Source: Phycisphaerales bacterium (GTDB lineage: Bacteria; Planctomycetota; Phycisphaerae; Phycisphaerales; SM1A02). From it: a stretch of DNA of 64,000 bases. Both the position numbers and the translations under genes were made by a program. Position 1 is the first letter of the stretch. Every line of letters starts with the position of its first letter. The DNA lies in NCBI GenBank assembly GCA_022447205.1, contig JAKVBQ010000016.1:1-64000 (forward strand). Direction: 5' to 3'. The notes under the pieces are model-generated. The model saw nothing but the letters and a program-made list of their open reading frames with translations, was not told where the DNA came from and made no database searches. This document shows, in pieces, positions 18,525-27,934 of this stretch.

Positions 18525-18871
18525 CAGTCTAGATCAGGATCACGTGACTTCGATGCACGCGGATCTTGCATTTCATGGTCGGTTCCCGGTGAAGTCGGCC
18601 ATGAGCCTGCCTATCCTGAGCAGGCACGCATCGTGGCCGTCTGTCCGCCATCCCCCAGGAAGGGGCCCTGGCTGGCATCAGGACGGCCCCAGTCATGAAA
18701 CGATCGTTGACAAATGGCTGTTTCCATGCTATGAATACAGGGTACTGCCCATGTTGTGTCGGGCATTCGGTCCGTTGATGGATGTGATTGGCGTCAGAGT
18801 TGACCCAGCGAAGACCACGTGAAGCAAGCTTGATCTCCCCGGTCCCTGCTGCCTCGAGGGCTTGTTGTCGC
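18525..18871. promoter_or_regulatory. divergent intergenic region upstream of PSD1 and the dockerin-like protein
   Basis: 347 bases. It contains an inverted repeat GCCTGC/GCAGGC near 18606-18626 and the strong promoter annotated at 18707-18735. No coding frame was supported. Confidence 0.5.
18707..18735 (+). promoter_or_regulatory. sigma-70 promoter
   Basis: A perfect TTGACA at 18707-18712, a 17-base spacer and TATGAA at 18730-18735. Initiation near 18742 gives a ~130-base leader before the dockerin-like gene. This is one of the best consensus promoters in the window. Confidence 0.75.
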
Positions 18872-20593
18872 ATGAGTCGTTTCCTCGCTCTGGTCATGAG
18901 CGCTTCGTTGGCCGGGCTGGGTGCTCATGCGTCTGCTGATCCGCCTGTGAACGATGCCTGTGCCGATGCACTCGAGTTGGAGGATGGGATCCATGCATTC
19001 TCGACGGACGATGCCGAAACCGACGGGCCTGACTCGAGTTCCTGCATCACCTTCGGGTCACAGCAGACCTGGAACGACATCTGGTATCGATACACCGCAC
19101 CGATCGACGGGATCCTGCTGATCTCCACCTGTGGAACGGTCGACTTCGACAGCAGGATCGCCGTCTACACGGGGACCTGCGGGGATCTCCAGGAACACGC
19201 CTGCAACGATGATGGTGCGGGATGTCATGGGTACTCCTCGTATCTGCTCGCCCACTGCGTTGCCGGTGTGGAGTACCTCGTTCGAATCGGTGGCTACGCC
19301 GAAGGTGCCACCGGGAGTGGCACGTTCGGCGTGAAGTCGGTCGAGCCTTGTGTCACCACCTGCCTCGAGGGAAGCGATGTCGAGGACGAGCCTTGTGGCG
19401 GGGACACCAATTCGGGGTGTCCGGACGGTTCGCTTCAGCTGCTGCAGTCCGGTGTGCCGATGTGCGGTACATGGCATGTCACGGGCAACTTCCGAGACAC
19501 CGACTACTACACGATCCAGGTTGCGGAGCCCGGAGGCCTGCTCCAGGCCGACCTCTATTCCAATGACAACGTCACCGGCTACATCTACCTGGCAAAGGAT
19601 TCCTGTCCGTCCCATGTGCTGATGTACAGCTACGGTGGGTGCCCGACACCGCTCAGGAGCAGCTGGCTGGAACCCGGTTCCTATCGAATCATCGTCGCCC
19701 CGGGATTCGAGGCCCAGGTCGCGTGCGACGACCCGATGGGGGCGAACGGTTACGTCCTGCAGGTCGACGTCAGCGATGGTGGGATCACCGTCCCCGGCAA
19801 CGACCTCTGCGAGAACGCAGCGGTCGTCAGCAACGGGTCATGGGACTTCAACACCCTGCTCGCGGAAACCGACGGTCCCGACGAATCGCCTGCCGAGTGC
19901 GGTGCGTACAGCGACGGCATCGGATCCGACATCTGGTTCAGCTATACCGCGAGCTGCGAGGGTCTCGTCACCGCGTCCCTCTGCGAGTCAGCGGATTTCG
20001 ACACCAGACTCGAGATCTGGGAAGGCGGCTGCGACGGGGTGCTCCTGGCCTGCAACGATGACGGTGACGACTGTTCCGGCTACACGTCCCGGGTCGAGTT
20101 CCAGGGTCAGTGCGGAGTCGAGTACCTCGTTCGGGTCGCCGGATACGACGGGGCGGCCGGCACCGGCACGCTCCATCTCGACTGCGAGGGGACGTGCGAC
20201 TGCAATGGAAACGGCACGTCCGACCAGGATGAACTGGATCTCGGCAGCTCCACGGACTGCGACCTGAACGGCATTCCCGACGAGTGCGATCTCGCCGGGG
20301 CCGGTGAAGCAGGCGACTGCGACGGTGACGGGGTGTTCGACGCCTGCCAGATCATGCACGGCGAGGCGGATGACATCGATGCCGACGGCATCCTCGACGT
20401 CTGTCAGTGCGAGCTCCATCCCCAGGCATGCTGCCCCGCGGACATCGATGGTGACGGCAAGGTGACCGGTGCCGACCTCTCCCTGGTCCTCGGTGCCTGG
20501 GGCACCTCCGAGGAATCGGCCGACCTTGATTCGGACGGCCTCGTCGGTGGTGCCGACCTCGCGCTCGTGCTCGGAGCCTGGGGGGACTGTTGA
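18872..20593 (+). CDS. secreted repeat protein with dockerin-like C-terminus
   Basis: 573 aa from the chosen ATG at 18872, which gives the signal peptide MSRFLALVMSASLAGLGAHA; the frame is open from 18788. Two homologous beta-sandwich units (about residues 22-150 and 310-430) share DxWYRYTAP/DIWFSYTA, VDFDSRI/ADFDTRL, ACNDDG and VEYLVRIGGY/VEYLVRVAGY, resembling pre-peptidase C-terminal-like domains. They are followed by Cys-Asp repeats (DCDLNGIPDECD, DCDGDGVFDAC) of thrombospondin-3-like calcium-binding type. Two dockerin-like repeats close the protein (DIDGDGKVTGADLSLVLGAW, DLDSDGLVGGADLALVLGAW). Likely cell-surface or extracellular; no enzyme domain seen. Confidence 0.85.
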   Translation: MSRFLALVMSASLAGLGAHASADPPVNDACADALELEDGIHAFSTDDAETDGPDSSSCITFGSQQTWNDIWYRYTAPIDGILLISTCGTVDFDSRIAVYTGTCGDLQEHACNDDGAGCHGYSSYLLAHCVAGVEYLVRIGGYAEGATGSGTFGVKSVEPCVTTCLEGSDVEDEPCGGDTNSGCPDGSLQLLQSGVPMCGTWHVTGNFRDTDYYTIQVAEPGGLLQADLYSNDNVTGYIYLAKDSCPSHVLMYSYGGCPTPLRSSWLEPGSYRIIVAPGFEAQVACDDPMGANGYVLQVDVSDGGITVPGNDLCENAAVVSNGSWDFNTLLAETDGPDESPAECGAYSDGIGSDIWFSYTASCEGLVTASLCESADFDTRLEIWEGGCDGVLLACNDDGDDCSGYTSRVEFQGQCGVEYLVRVAGYDGAAGTGTLHLDCEGTCDCNGNGTSDQDELDLGSSTDCDLNGIPDECDLAGAGEAGDCDGDGVFDACQIMHGEADDIDADGILDVCQCELHPQACCPADIDGDGKVTGADLSLVLGAWGTSEESADLDSDGLVGGADLALVLGAWGDC

Positions 20594-20648
20594 GGCGAAA
20601 TCCCTCCTGCAGTTGACAACAGGCCCCTCCAGATGCAAAAAGGGGGGC

Positions 20649-22022
20649 GTGCAGACACGAGAAGTCAATTTCGATGGTTTGGTCGGCCCCACGCACAACT
20701 ATGCGGGGCTGTCTCCCGGCAACCTCCTTTCGACACGCCATGCCCGAGACATCGCCCATCCCAGGGCCGCTGCTCGTCAGGGACTCGCGAAGATGCGTCG
20801 GGTCGCGGACCTCGGCATACCGCAGGGCCTCCTGCCTCCGCATCCGCGTCCTCACCTGGATGTACTGCGTGAACTCGGGTTCACGGGGTCGGTTCCCGAG
20901 ATGCTCGCGGAGGTCCAGCGAAGTGATCCCGCGCTTCTCAGCGCCTGCTGTTCCGCCAGCGCGATGTGGACGGCGAATGCCGCGACCGTATCGCCTTCCT
21001 CCGACAGCGCGACGAACCGGGTGCAGATCACGCCGGCGAACCTCTCGACGCTCTTTCATCGCTCGATCGAGGTCTCGTGGACGACCCATGTCCTGAGATC
21101 GATCTTCGCGGATACGTCCAGGTTCACGGTCCATGATCCACTCGCAGGCTGCGCCGCCCTCGCGGACGAAGGTGCCGCGAATCACACGCGTCTCTCCTGC
21201 GGTCATGCCGGGCCGGGTGTCGAGTTCTTCGTGTACGGTCGCATCGGTCTTGCCGGCGGTGGTGAGGTTGATGAAGCGATCGGTGGCTCGCGCCGTTTCC
21301 AGGGGAGGCAGACCCGCGAGGCATCCGAGGCCATCGCACGCCTGCACGGACTCGATCCCGAGCGCGTGGTCCTTGCATGCCAGAATCCGGATGCGATCGA
21401 CGCCGGCGTCTTCCACAACGACGTGATTGCGGTCGGCAACGAACACGTGCTGCTCTACCACGAGGACGCGTACCTCGATACCGACCGGGTCCTCGGCGAA
21501 CTGCGCACGAAACTGGCGGCCTGTCCCGGTTCCGAGGCGTTCCTGCCCTTGTGCGTGCAGAGGGAGGAGCTCTCCCTCGAGGATGCCTCCGACTGCTACC
21601 TCTTCAACTCACAGCTGCTCTCCCTTCCGGGAGAACCCGGGTCGATGCTCCTGCTGGTCCCGACGGACTGCGAGGAGAATCCCCGTGCCAGACGGGTGCT
21701 GGAACGCATCGAGGGAGAGGACAATCCGATCGTTCGTGTCGAGTACGTCGACGTGAGACAGTCGATGCGCAATGGTGGCGGCCCGGCCTGTCTTCGTCTT
21801 CGCGTCCAGCTGACCGATGACGAGCTCGCTTCGGTCGAGAAGGGGGTCATGCTGGATGACGCGAAGTTCTCCGAACTCGAGGCCTGGGTGGACCGAAACT
21901 ACCGCGAGGATCTTGCGCCGACGGATCTCGCCGATCCCGAGCTGTCTACCGAGGTCGAGCGTGCCCTGACCGAACTCTCGGAACTGATCGGAATTCCTCT
22001 GGATGTTCCGACCGGAACCTGA
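20649..22022 (+). CDS. astB: N-succinylarginine dihydrolase
   Basis: 457 aa from GTG 20649, close to the 447 aa of E. coli AstB; the frame is open further upstream, but only from here does the sequence align (EVNFDGLVGPTHNYAGLSPGN at the N-terminus). Other family motifs: HRSIEVSWTTHVL, DEGAANHTRL, QTREASEAIARLHGL, FHNDVIAVGN and MRNGGGPACLRLR. It hydrolyses N2-succinylarginine to N2-succinylornithine, CO2 and ammonia in arginine catabolism. The GTG follows AGGGGGG by one base only, an unusually tight spacing. No other ast gene is in the window; the next gene starts 4 bases after its stop. Confidence 0.9.
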   Translation: MQTREVNFDGLVGPTHNYAGLSPGNLLSTRHARDIAHPRAAARQGLAKMRRVADLGIPQGLLPPHPRPHLDVLRELGFTGSVPEMLAEVQRSDPALLSACCSASAMWTANAATVSPSSDSATNRVQITPANLSTLFHRSIEVSWTTHVLRSIFADTSRFTVHDPLAGCAALADEGAANHTRLSCGHAGPGVEFFVYGRIGLAGGGEVDEAIGGSRRFQGRQTREASEAIARLHGLDPERVVLACQNPDAIDAGVFHNDVIAVGNEHVLLYHEDAYLDTDRVLGELRTKLAACPGSEAFLPLCVQREELSLEDASDCYLFNSQLLSLPGEPGSMLLLVPTDCEENPRARRVLERIEGEDNPIVRVEYVDVRQSMRNGGGPACLRLRVQLTDDELASVEKGVMLDDAKFSELEAWVDRNYREDLAPTDLADPELSTEVERALTELSELIGIPLDVPTGT

Positions 22023-22026
22023 GCGC

Positions 22027-23058
22027 ATGCACGAAGTTCCGACGATCATCATCGGATGCGGGCCGATCGGCCTGGAGACCGCCGTCGAACTGAAACGGCG
22101 TGGTCTTCCCTACCTGCAGTTCGATGCGGGTGCGGTCGGGCAGCAGATCGTCGACTTTCCATCGGGCACCCGCTGGTTCTCCTCGCCGGAACGGCTCTCG
22201 ATCTCCGGTGTGCCCTTCATCACCGCGACCAACGAAAAGGGGACCAGGGAGGAGTACCTTGCCTATCTCCGTGCCGTCGTCGAGCAGTTCGATCTCGAGG
22301 TGAGGACCTTCGAGCGAGTGATCGAACTTGGTCACGGCGATGGGGGAGGGTTCCGGCTCAGGACACGGACGCTCTCGGGACTGACGCATGAATTCGCCTG
22401 CGAACGCCTCGTGATCGCGAGCGGTGGGACGGCCCGGCCTCGTCGACTCGGCGTTCCCGGGGAGGATCTTCCCCATGTCCATCGCTCCCTCGGTGAGGCA
22501 CACCGGTACCTCGGACGCCGGGTCCTCGTCGTGGGCGGTCGGAACTCGGCCTGCGAATCCGCGCTTCGCGCGTTCAGGTGCGGGGCCGAGGTGACCATCT
22601 CCTATCGCGGGAGCGAGCTCCACGAGCGTGTGAAGTACTGGATCCGACCGGAGCTCATGGCGATGATCGCAAGCGGGCAGGTCCGCTGCCTGCTCGAGAC
22701 CGAGCCTGCGGCGATCGAATCGGATCAAGTCGTCCTTCGCTCCCTCAAGGACGGTTCGACGAGCACGATACCGGTCGACGATGTCCTGCTCGAGATCGGA
22801 TACGAGGCTGACGGCTCGCTTTTCGAGGCGCTTGGTGCCCGTCTCGAGGGAGAGGATCGCGCCGTCGTACATGATCCGTCGACCATGGAGACGACCGTGC
22901 CCGGCCTTCATGTCGCAGGCACCGCGGTGGCGGGGACGCAGTCCAGGTTCAGGGTCTACATCGAGAACTCGCACATTCATGCGAAGCGGATCGCGGCCGC
23001 GTTCAGCGGTGAGCCCGTCCCCCCGGATCCGGTCCTCCCGAAGCTCCCCGAAAGCTGA
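22027..23058 (+). CDS. YpdA-like FAD/NAD(P)-dependent disulfide-reductase family protein
   Basis: 343 aa from ATG 22027 (an alternative ATG at 22003 overlaps astB). The N-terminal FAD-binding Rossmann motif is IIIGCGPIGLETAVEL (GxGPxG). The second nucleotide motif, VLVVGGRNSACESALRAF, is the NADPH site. The C-terminal PGLHVAGTAVAG is the FAD closing motif. The sequence pattern (IVDFPSGTRWFSSPERLSISGVPF) matches YpdA, the bacillithiol disulfide reductase, more than thioredoxin reductase, and there is no CxxC. Bacillithiol itself is not known from this window, so the physiological thiol is uncertain. Probably coupled to astB; it converges with ubiB. Confidence 0.8.
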   Translation: MHEVPTIIIGCGPIGLETAVELKRRGLPYLQFDAGAVGQQIVDFPSGTRWFSSPERLSISGVPFITATNEKGTREEYLAYLRAVVEQFDLEVRTFERVIELGHGDGGGFRLRTRTLSGLTHEFACERLVIASGGTARPRRLGVPGEDLPHVHRSLGEAHRYLGRRVLVVGGRNSACESALRAFRCGAEVTISYRGSELHERVKYWIRPELMAMIASGQVRCLLETEPAAIESDQVVLRSLKDGSTSTIPVDDVLLEIGYEADGSLFEALGARLEGEDRAVVHDPSTMETTVPGLHVAGTAVAGTQSRFRVYIENSHIHAKRIAAAFSGEPVPPDPVLPKLPES

Positions 23059-23069
23059 ATGGAATCGGC

Positions 23070-24809
23070 TCAGCCCCTGCGCTTCGAGGCGCGCTTGGCG
23101 GCGTGCTTGACGCGCGCCTTCGAGCTTCGGCGGTGCCTCCAGATCCCGAAGACGAGGCCGAACGCCATCACGGTGGCGATGATGAAGCCGAGCATCCCGA
23201 TGATCGCGAGGAAACCCCACTTCCCCTCTGGGGCGGCATGGACGAGGATCGCACTCGCGACGATCAGGGAACTGATGAGCACCGCCATCGCGATGTTGTT
23301 GGTCGCGGCCTCCGCGGTCTCGATGAGCTCCTCGATGGAGCGAAGTTCGAGGTTGAACTTCAGCTCGTTCTTCCTGAGCTTCCTCACGATCGAGGCGACG
23401 TCCTGTGGAACGTGCTCGACCAGCTTGACGTAGGAGCTCGAGGCCGAACGGAGACGGCGCCACATCGCCCCGGGGCTGTAGCGTTCCTTGATGAGCCGTG
23501 CCAGGTACGGGTGCGCGAAGGACACCATGTCGAACTGCGGATCGAATCTCGCTCCGACGCCCTCGATGGTGGACATCGCCTTGATCAGGAGGACCACGTC
23601 CGGCGGGCACTGCAGGCCATACCTGCGCAGGGTCTGGAAGAAGTCCTCGAGGACCTGTCCGAGATCGATGCGGTCCATCGGCACGCCGACGAACTGGTCC
23701 ACGAGCTGCTGGACGTCGCCCTTCGCCCGCCTGAGGTCGACCTCGTCCTCGTCGACGTCGGTCAGGTTCAGAGCACAGTTCATCACGAGCTGGGCGTCGT
23801 TCTTCGTCACCCCGTAGACGAGTTCTGCGATCGACATCCGCGTTTCGAGGTCGACATGGCCGACCATCCCGCAGTCGATGAACACGATGCCGCCGTCGTC
23901 GCGGACGAAGATGTTGCCGGGGTGCGGATCCGCATGGAAGAAGCCCATGTCGAGCGTCATCCTGAAGACCGCCCTGGCACCGTTCTCGACGAGCGCCTTC
24001 CTGGTCTCTTCCGGAAGATCCTCGGGTTCGACTCGAGAGAGCAGTTGCGCCTTGATCTCCTCGACGCAGAGGACGTGCTTGCTGGTCTCGTCCCAGTACA
24101 CGATGGGGAAGTCGACTCCCGGATCATCGGCGAAGGCCGTCCGGAGGTTGTCGGTCGAGCGGGCCTCCTGAAGCAGGTCCACCTCGCGCTCGAGTTCCCG
24201 GGCGAATTCATCGGCCACGGCGACCGGGTTGAAGCCCATGTTGTCGAAGTAGTCCTCGACGACGCTGGCGATGAACCTCAGGATCTCCATGTCGCTCTGG
24301 AGGATGTCCTCGATGCCCGGGCGGAGGATCTTCAGGACGACGTTCGTACCGTTCGCCAGAACCGCGCGGTGCGCCTGGGCCATCGACGCTGCTGCCAGCG
24401 GCTTCTCCTCGATCGACTTGAACAGGGTGTCGACCTGCCCGGGGAACTCGTCATCCAGTCGCTTGCGGATGTCCTTGAAGGGCACCTCGGGGCATTCGCT
24501 CTGGAGTCGGGCGAATTCCTCGGCGATCTCGTCGGGGACGAGGTCACGTCTGGTGCTCAGGACCTGCCCGAGCTTGATGAAGGTGGGGCCGAGCTCCTCG
24601 AGCGCCAGGCGGAGCCTGACGGACCTCGGTTGATTGATCAGGTCCGCCTCATAGCGGCCTCGCTTGCCGAAGCTGCCGATCGACTTGGTCACGACCGCCG
24701 AGAGGCCGGTGTGTCGCACGAAGTCCGCGAAGCCGTGCCGGACGAGGACCATCAGGATCTGGCGATAGCGACCGAGGTTTCGAAGTTGTTGTGCGATCTG
24801 GACTGACAT
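23070..24809 (-). CDS. ubiB: UbiB/ABC1 family atypical kinase
   Basis: 579 aa. The KxGQ-type motif FIKLGQVLSTRRDLVP lies near residues 75-91, the Ala-rich loop AAASMAQAHRA near 139-149, HADPHPGN near 290 and the DFG equivalent FIDCGMVGHVD near 305. The Phe of DFG is Cys here. Two hydrophobic helices near the C-terminus (about 515-560) anchor it to the membrane, and the end is Arg/Lys-rich. Family members support quinone biosynthesis or lipid handling through ATPase activity. No other quinone gene is adjacent, so the gene symbol reflects family rather than proven role. Confidence 0.88.
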   Translation of the reverse strand: MSVQIAQQLRNLGRYRQILMVLVRHGFADFVRHTGLSAVVTKSIGSFGKRGRYEADLINQPRSVRLRLALEELGPTFIKLGQVLSTRRDLVPDEIAEEFARLQSECPEVPFKDIRKRLDDEFPGQVDTLFKSIEEKPLAAASMAQAHRAVLANGTNVVLKILRPGIEDILQSDMEILRFIASVVEDYFDNMGFNPVAVADEFARELEREVDLLQEARSTDNLRTAFADDPGVDFPIVYWDETSKHVLCVEEIKAQLLSRVEPEDLPEETRKALVENGARAVFRMTLDMGFFHADPHPGNIFVRDDGGIVFIDCGMVGHVDLETRMSIAELVYGVTKNDAQLVMNCALNLTDVDEDEVDLRRAKGDVQQLVDQFVGVPMDRIDLGQVLEDFFQTLRRYGLQCPPDVVLLIKAMSTIEGVGARFDPQFDMVSFAHPYLARLIKERYSPGAMWRRLRSASSSYVKLVEHVPQDVASIVRKLRKNELKFNLELRSIEELIETAEAATNNIAMAVLISSLIVASAILVHAAPEGKWGFLAIIGMLGFIIATVMAFGLVFGIWRHRRSSKARVKHAAKRASKRRG

Positions 24810-24926
24810 GCGTGGTACCGGCCCTGATGCTACACAGACTCGGGATGGGCTGCTGGTTCCACGCGAAAATCCTCCGTCGTGCGGAGGCCGGTGGGGGAGT
24901 CCGATTCACTGTTCAAGGGCGTGGGA

Positions 24927-25679
24927 TCAGCCTTCGCCGACCAGGAGTTCCGGCTGCGAGAAGACCCTGGCGATGCACTCGTCCCAGTTGCGGGGGAGTT
25001 TCGGGATCTGGGCTTCCGTGATCCGCCTCTGGAGTTCCTGCGCGTCTTGGACGGCGAATGTCCTGCAGTAGGACCTGATGAACTGTTCCGTCTTCACGAG
25101 GAAGGGCAGGTCAGTCAGCTGCATGTGTCGCATCACGAGCAACGGGGTCGGTGATTGCAGTGGTCGGTAGTCCGCGTTGTGCAGCCCCTCCGCATCGCAG
25201 CTCGGGTAGAACTGTCCGAGCATCAGGCCCATCTTGACCCAGTCCGGCTTCAGCCTGCTGTGAACGGATTCGATGAACTCGGGGCCTTTCTCGAGATCGC
25301 AGAGATCGGGAAGCATGACCAGGATCGTCTTGAAGTTGCGCTTGACGCAGTCGGTCGGTTCGAGTCGCGTGAACCAGTCTCGATACCCGTAGAGCTTTTC
25401 CGCGAGTGCGTCCACGTTCAGGTGCGGTGTCCGGACGCTGGTCAGGAACAACGAACGGTGCTGTTCAAGCGCAGGCTTGACGAACGGGCACACCGGCCCC
25501 TTTCGCCCGAGGCGCGGTGAGGGCTTGAAGAGGTAGTGCCTCGCCCAGTCGAGGATCTTCCGCATGGGAGCGATTTCGTATTCATCCAGGCCCGTACAGC
25601 CGCTCTTGATGGCGTCCGGATCGAGGAGGAAGAGCTTGTTGTGTTGGTCCTGGCGTAGCAGCATTCGAAAACCAATCAC
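24927..25679 (-). CDS. uncharacterised protein, DUF6875-like
   Basis: 250 aa, soluble, no signal or membrane helix. Conserved-looking blocks: SPRLGRKGPVCPFVKPAL at about residues 54-71, then LGQFYPSCDAEGLHNADYRP and RPLQSPTPLLVMRHM at about 155-185. The GPVCPFV motif and the FYP...CD.EGLHN block recall DUF6875 proteins, sometimes found near biosynthetic genes. The function is unknown. It lies 25 bases after the small coiled-coil gene on the same strand and probably shares its transcript. Confidence 0.65.
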   Translation of the reverse strand: MIGFRMLLRQDQHNKLFLLDPDAIKSGCTGLDEYEIAPMRKILDWARHYLFKPSPRLGRKGPVCPFVKPALEQHRSLFLTSVRTPHLNVDALAEKLYGYRDWFTRLEPTDCVKRNFKTILVMLPDLCDLEKGPEFIESVHSRLKPDWVKMGLMLGQFYPSCDAEGLHNADYRPLQSPTPLLVMRHMQLTDLPFLVKTEQFIRSYCRTFAVQDAQELQRRITEAQIPKLPRNWDECIARVFSQPELLVGEG

Positions 25680-25704
25680 TCACGCGGAAACCGTACGGAC
25701 ATCC

Positions 25705-25992
25705 TCACGTTTCATCCGGGTCCTGTCTGTCTCGCTCCCGATTGGCCTGTTCGACGAGCCTTCTCAGGTACGCATTCTCCCGCCTGGTCGCTTCGAGATC
25801 GAAGACCAGATACTTGACGCTCAGCCTCAGGTAGTCGAGTGACTCCTGGAGCTCCTCGACGGACAACCGCAGTGTGTTCTGCGGCGACCCTGTCGCGTCG
25901 ACTCTTTCCGGCCGGGATGGTGTGCGGACCGGAAGGTCTCGAATCCGTTCGATGAGTTCACTCATTTTACGTTGGAAAGCTTTTTCATCCAT
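25705..25992 (-). CDS. small conserved coiled-coil protein
   Basis: 95 aa from the ATG at 25992 (MDEKAFQRKMSELIERIRDL). The C-terminal half (LSVEELQESLDYLRLSVKYLVFDLEATRREN...) is a long amphipathic helix predicted to form a coiled coil. The ORF extends upstream, but those residues are not compatible with a folded start. It is the first gene of a probable two-gene unit with the DUF6875-like protein. It could be an adaptor or regulator; no DNA-binding motif is recognisable. Confidence 0.6.
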   Translation of the reverse strand: MDEKAFQRKMSELIERIRDLPVRTPSRPERVDATGSPQNTLRLSVEELQESLDYLRLSVKYLVFDLEATRRENAYLRRLVEQANRERDRQDPDET

Positions 25993-26029
25993 CGTGTAAT
26001 TCCGCTCTTTTGTTGTAAATCGTCGAGGC

Positions 26030-26053
26030 ATGCGAACATGCGGTACTTCGCAT
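26030..26053. repeat. inverted repeat upstream of the small coiled-coil gene
   Basis: ATGCGAA and TTCGCAT arms separated by 10 bases, about 40 bases before the coding start at 25992. A possible operator or leader hairpin. Confidence 0.4.
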
Positions 26054-26220
26054 ACACATGGCCACAAGCTCCGGGTGAGGGAAGGCGTCGATGGCGAATT
26101 GGATCTGCATGCGGTGCGATCGCGCGGTCTGTGCGGCTGAGATGTGATGCGCGTTGCATTACCGGACGGGCAAGAGGGTCCTGTCGGAGTTCTCGTCCCT
26201 GCGTGGGGACGGCTATCGGC

Positions 26221-26823
26221 TCATGAACGAGTCGACTTCTCCCGGATCGCCTTGCTCAGCTGTTCGGTTCCGGCTTCGAGGAGGTCGTCGAGTGACTCAC
26301 CGTTGCGCCGCGCTTCCATGAAGAGCTGATGCGCCTGGTTGTCACGGTCCGTCGACCATCGATGGAAGAACTCCTCGAGTTCATGGCGGTTGAAGCGACT
26401 GAGGGGGTCGTCGAGTCCGCTTTGTGCGATCGCCCAGTCGATCAGCGATCCACCCTTCGAGTTGAACCTGTAGAGATTGGCGAGGTGCTTGAATCTGGTG
26501 CGAATGGAGCTGAACGGATCGGTGGTCTCCGGTGGGAGGGAGGTCATCGCCTCCTCCGGTCGATTCTTCGCGATCTCCCCGAGCCAACCGGATTCGTGGG
26601 CGTTCTCCCGTGCGACAAACGTGTGGTCCTCGTCGGAGGACTTGTTCATCTGCTCGAGTTTTGCAGCACCCGCGAGGATCGTCTTCATGCCGACGTTCGG
26701 GAATCTGATCCAGATTCGCTGGTCACGTTCACCATCTCGAGTGACATGTTCGACCTTGGTGACACGTCCAGTGCCCCATTCCGGTCGAGTGCAGAGCTTG
26801 AGCTCGTCGCCTTGCTTGTACAT
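26221..26823 (-). CDS. DUF3553 domain protein
   Basis: 200 aa. The N-terminal ~60 residues (GDELKLCTRPEWGTGRVTKVEH) match the DUF3553 pattern, a small beta-barrel related to the CarD/UvrD-tail type fold that may contact nucleic acid or RNA polymerase. The C-terminal ~110 residues are helical (LIDWAIAQSGLDDPLSRFNRHELEEFFHRWSTDRD) and unassigned. It is divergent from ymdB across a 250-base gap. The role is unknown. Confidence 0.75.
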   Translation of the reverse strand: MYKQGDELKLCTRPEWGTGRVTKVEHVTRDGERDQRIWIRFPNVGMKTILAGAAKLEQMNKSSDEDHTFVARENAHESGWLGEIAKNRPEEAMTSLPPETTDPFSSIRTRFKHLANLYRFNSKGGSLIDWAIAQSGLDDPLSRFNRHELEEFFHRWSTDRDNQAHQLFMEARRNGESLDDLLEAGTEQLSKAIREKSTRS

Positions 26824-27073
26824 GTTGACTTTGAAGCTGCTTTCGTGCCCATCGGTTGATGGGATCGGGTGGAGGTTCTCTGCATTCAGCCTTGCAGGGT
26901 GTCCCTGGACGATCCTTCAAGGGAACAGGTTCTCACCTGGATCGCCTCGAGTGCGTGTTCACCGGCTGTGATGCTCGTGGGTGTCGGGGTCGCAGTCTGA
27001 AAAGGCCGCAGGACCGACGTGCTGAGTGTACCATCTTGTCGATTCGACGCCAAACCATGCCTGAAAGCACGAG

Positions 27074-27904
27074 ATGACATTGTTGAAACCGCTCACCATC
27101 GCCTTCCTGGGTGACGTCAACGGGGCTCCAGGACGGAATGTTCTCGGTCAGAGACTGCCTGATCTCCGGGCTGAACACGAGCCGGACGTGGTCATCGCGA
27201 ACGGAGAGAACATTCGTTCCGGGTCCGGGATCAACCCCGACCTGTATGGCTGGCTGAGGAAGAACGGGGTCGATGCGGTGACCCTCGGAGATCATGTCTA
27301 CAGGGACCAGCGCATCCTGCCGCAACTCGAGGATCCGGCGGAACCCATCGCACGTCCCGCCAATCTGTCGTCCTCCTCGGCGGGGAAGCACCTGATCCGT
27401 CTGGACCTGCCCGGTGGAGGAGAGCTCTGGGTGGTGACGCTGCTGGGGAGGATCTTCTTCCCGCTTCCTGCGAACGATCCGTTCCAGGCGATCGACGAGG
27501 TCCTTGAACGCATTCCCGGCAAGAACCCCCTGGTGTTCGTTGAAGTCCACATGGAGGCCACCAGCGAGAAGGTCGCACTGGCGCATCATGTCGATGGCAG
27601 GGTCGCTGCGGTCGTCGGAACCCACACCCACGTTCCGACCGCCGATGCCAGGGTGCTGCCTGGTGGGACCGCATTCATCACCGACGTCGGCATGTGCGGA
27701 CCGTACGACTCGGTGATCGGCCGCAACAAGAGGGCTGTCCTCCAGCACATGCGCACCGCGATGCATGCACCCTTCGACATGGCGTCCGGTGGAGAGGCGC
27801 TCTGTGGTTGCATCGTGAAGGTTCGCAGAGAGACCGGACTCGCGATCTCGATCGAGCGCGTCCAGTACGACGCGGATCTCTCGCGCGAACCCTTCCTGCG
27901 CTGA
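27074..27904 (+). CDS. ymdB: YmdB-type metallophosphoesterase
   Basis: 276 aa, the normal family length. Metal-ligand motifs in order: FLGDVNGAPGR (about residues 11-21), ANGENIRSG (about 42-50), GDHVYRD (about 73), VEVHMEATSEKVALAHHVDGR (about 154-175) and VVGTHTHVPTADARVLPGG (about 180-198). The family is a dimetal phosphodiesterase; B. subtilis YmdB hydrolyses cyclic nucleotides and affects biofilm and motility choice. It ends 30 bases before the convergent oplAH gene. In other bacteria it often sits by rny, which is absent here. Confidence 0.92.
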   Translation: MTLLKPLTIAFLGDVNGAPGRNVLGQRLPDLRAEHEPDVVIANGENIRSGSGINPDLYGWLRKNGVDAVTLGDHVYRDQRILPQLEDPAEPIARPANLSSSSAGKHLIRLDLPGGGELWVVTLLGRIFFPLPANDPFQAIDEVLERIPGKNPLVFVEVHMEATSEKVALAHHVDGRVAAVVGTHTHVPTADARVLPGGTAFITDVGMCGPYDSVIGRNKRAVLQHMRTAMHAPFDMASGGEALCGCIVKVRRETGLAISIERVQYDADLSREPFLR

Positions 27905-27934
27905 GTCTCGAAGGGTCGGGTCCACTGTGCGTGT

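Noticed and set aside
23070-24809. UbiB as evidence for a complete ubiquinone operon
   Set aside because: No ubiE or ubiJ lies nearby; the family also has non-quinone roles.
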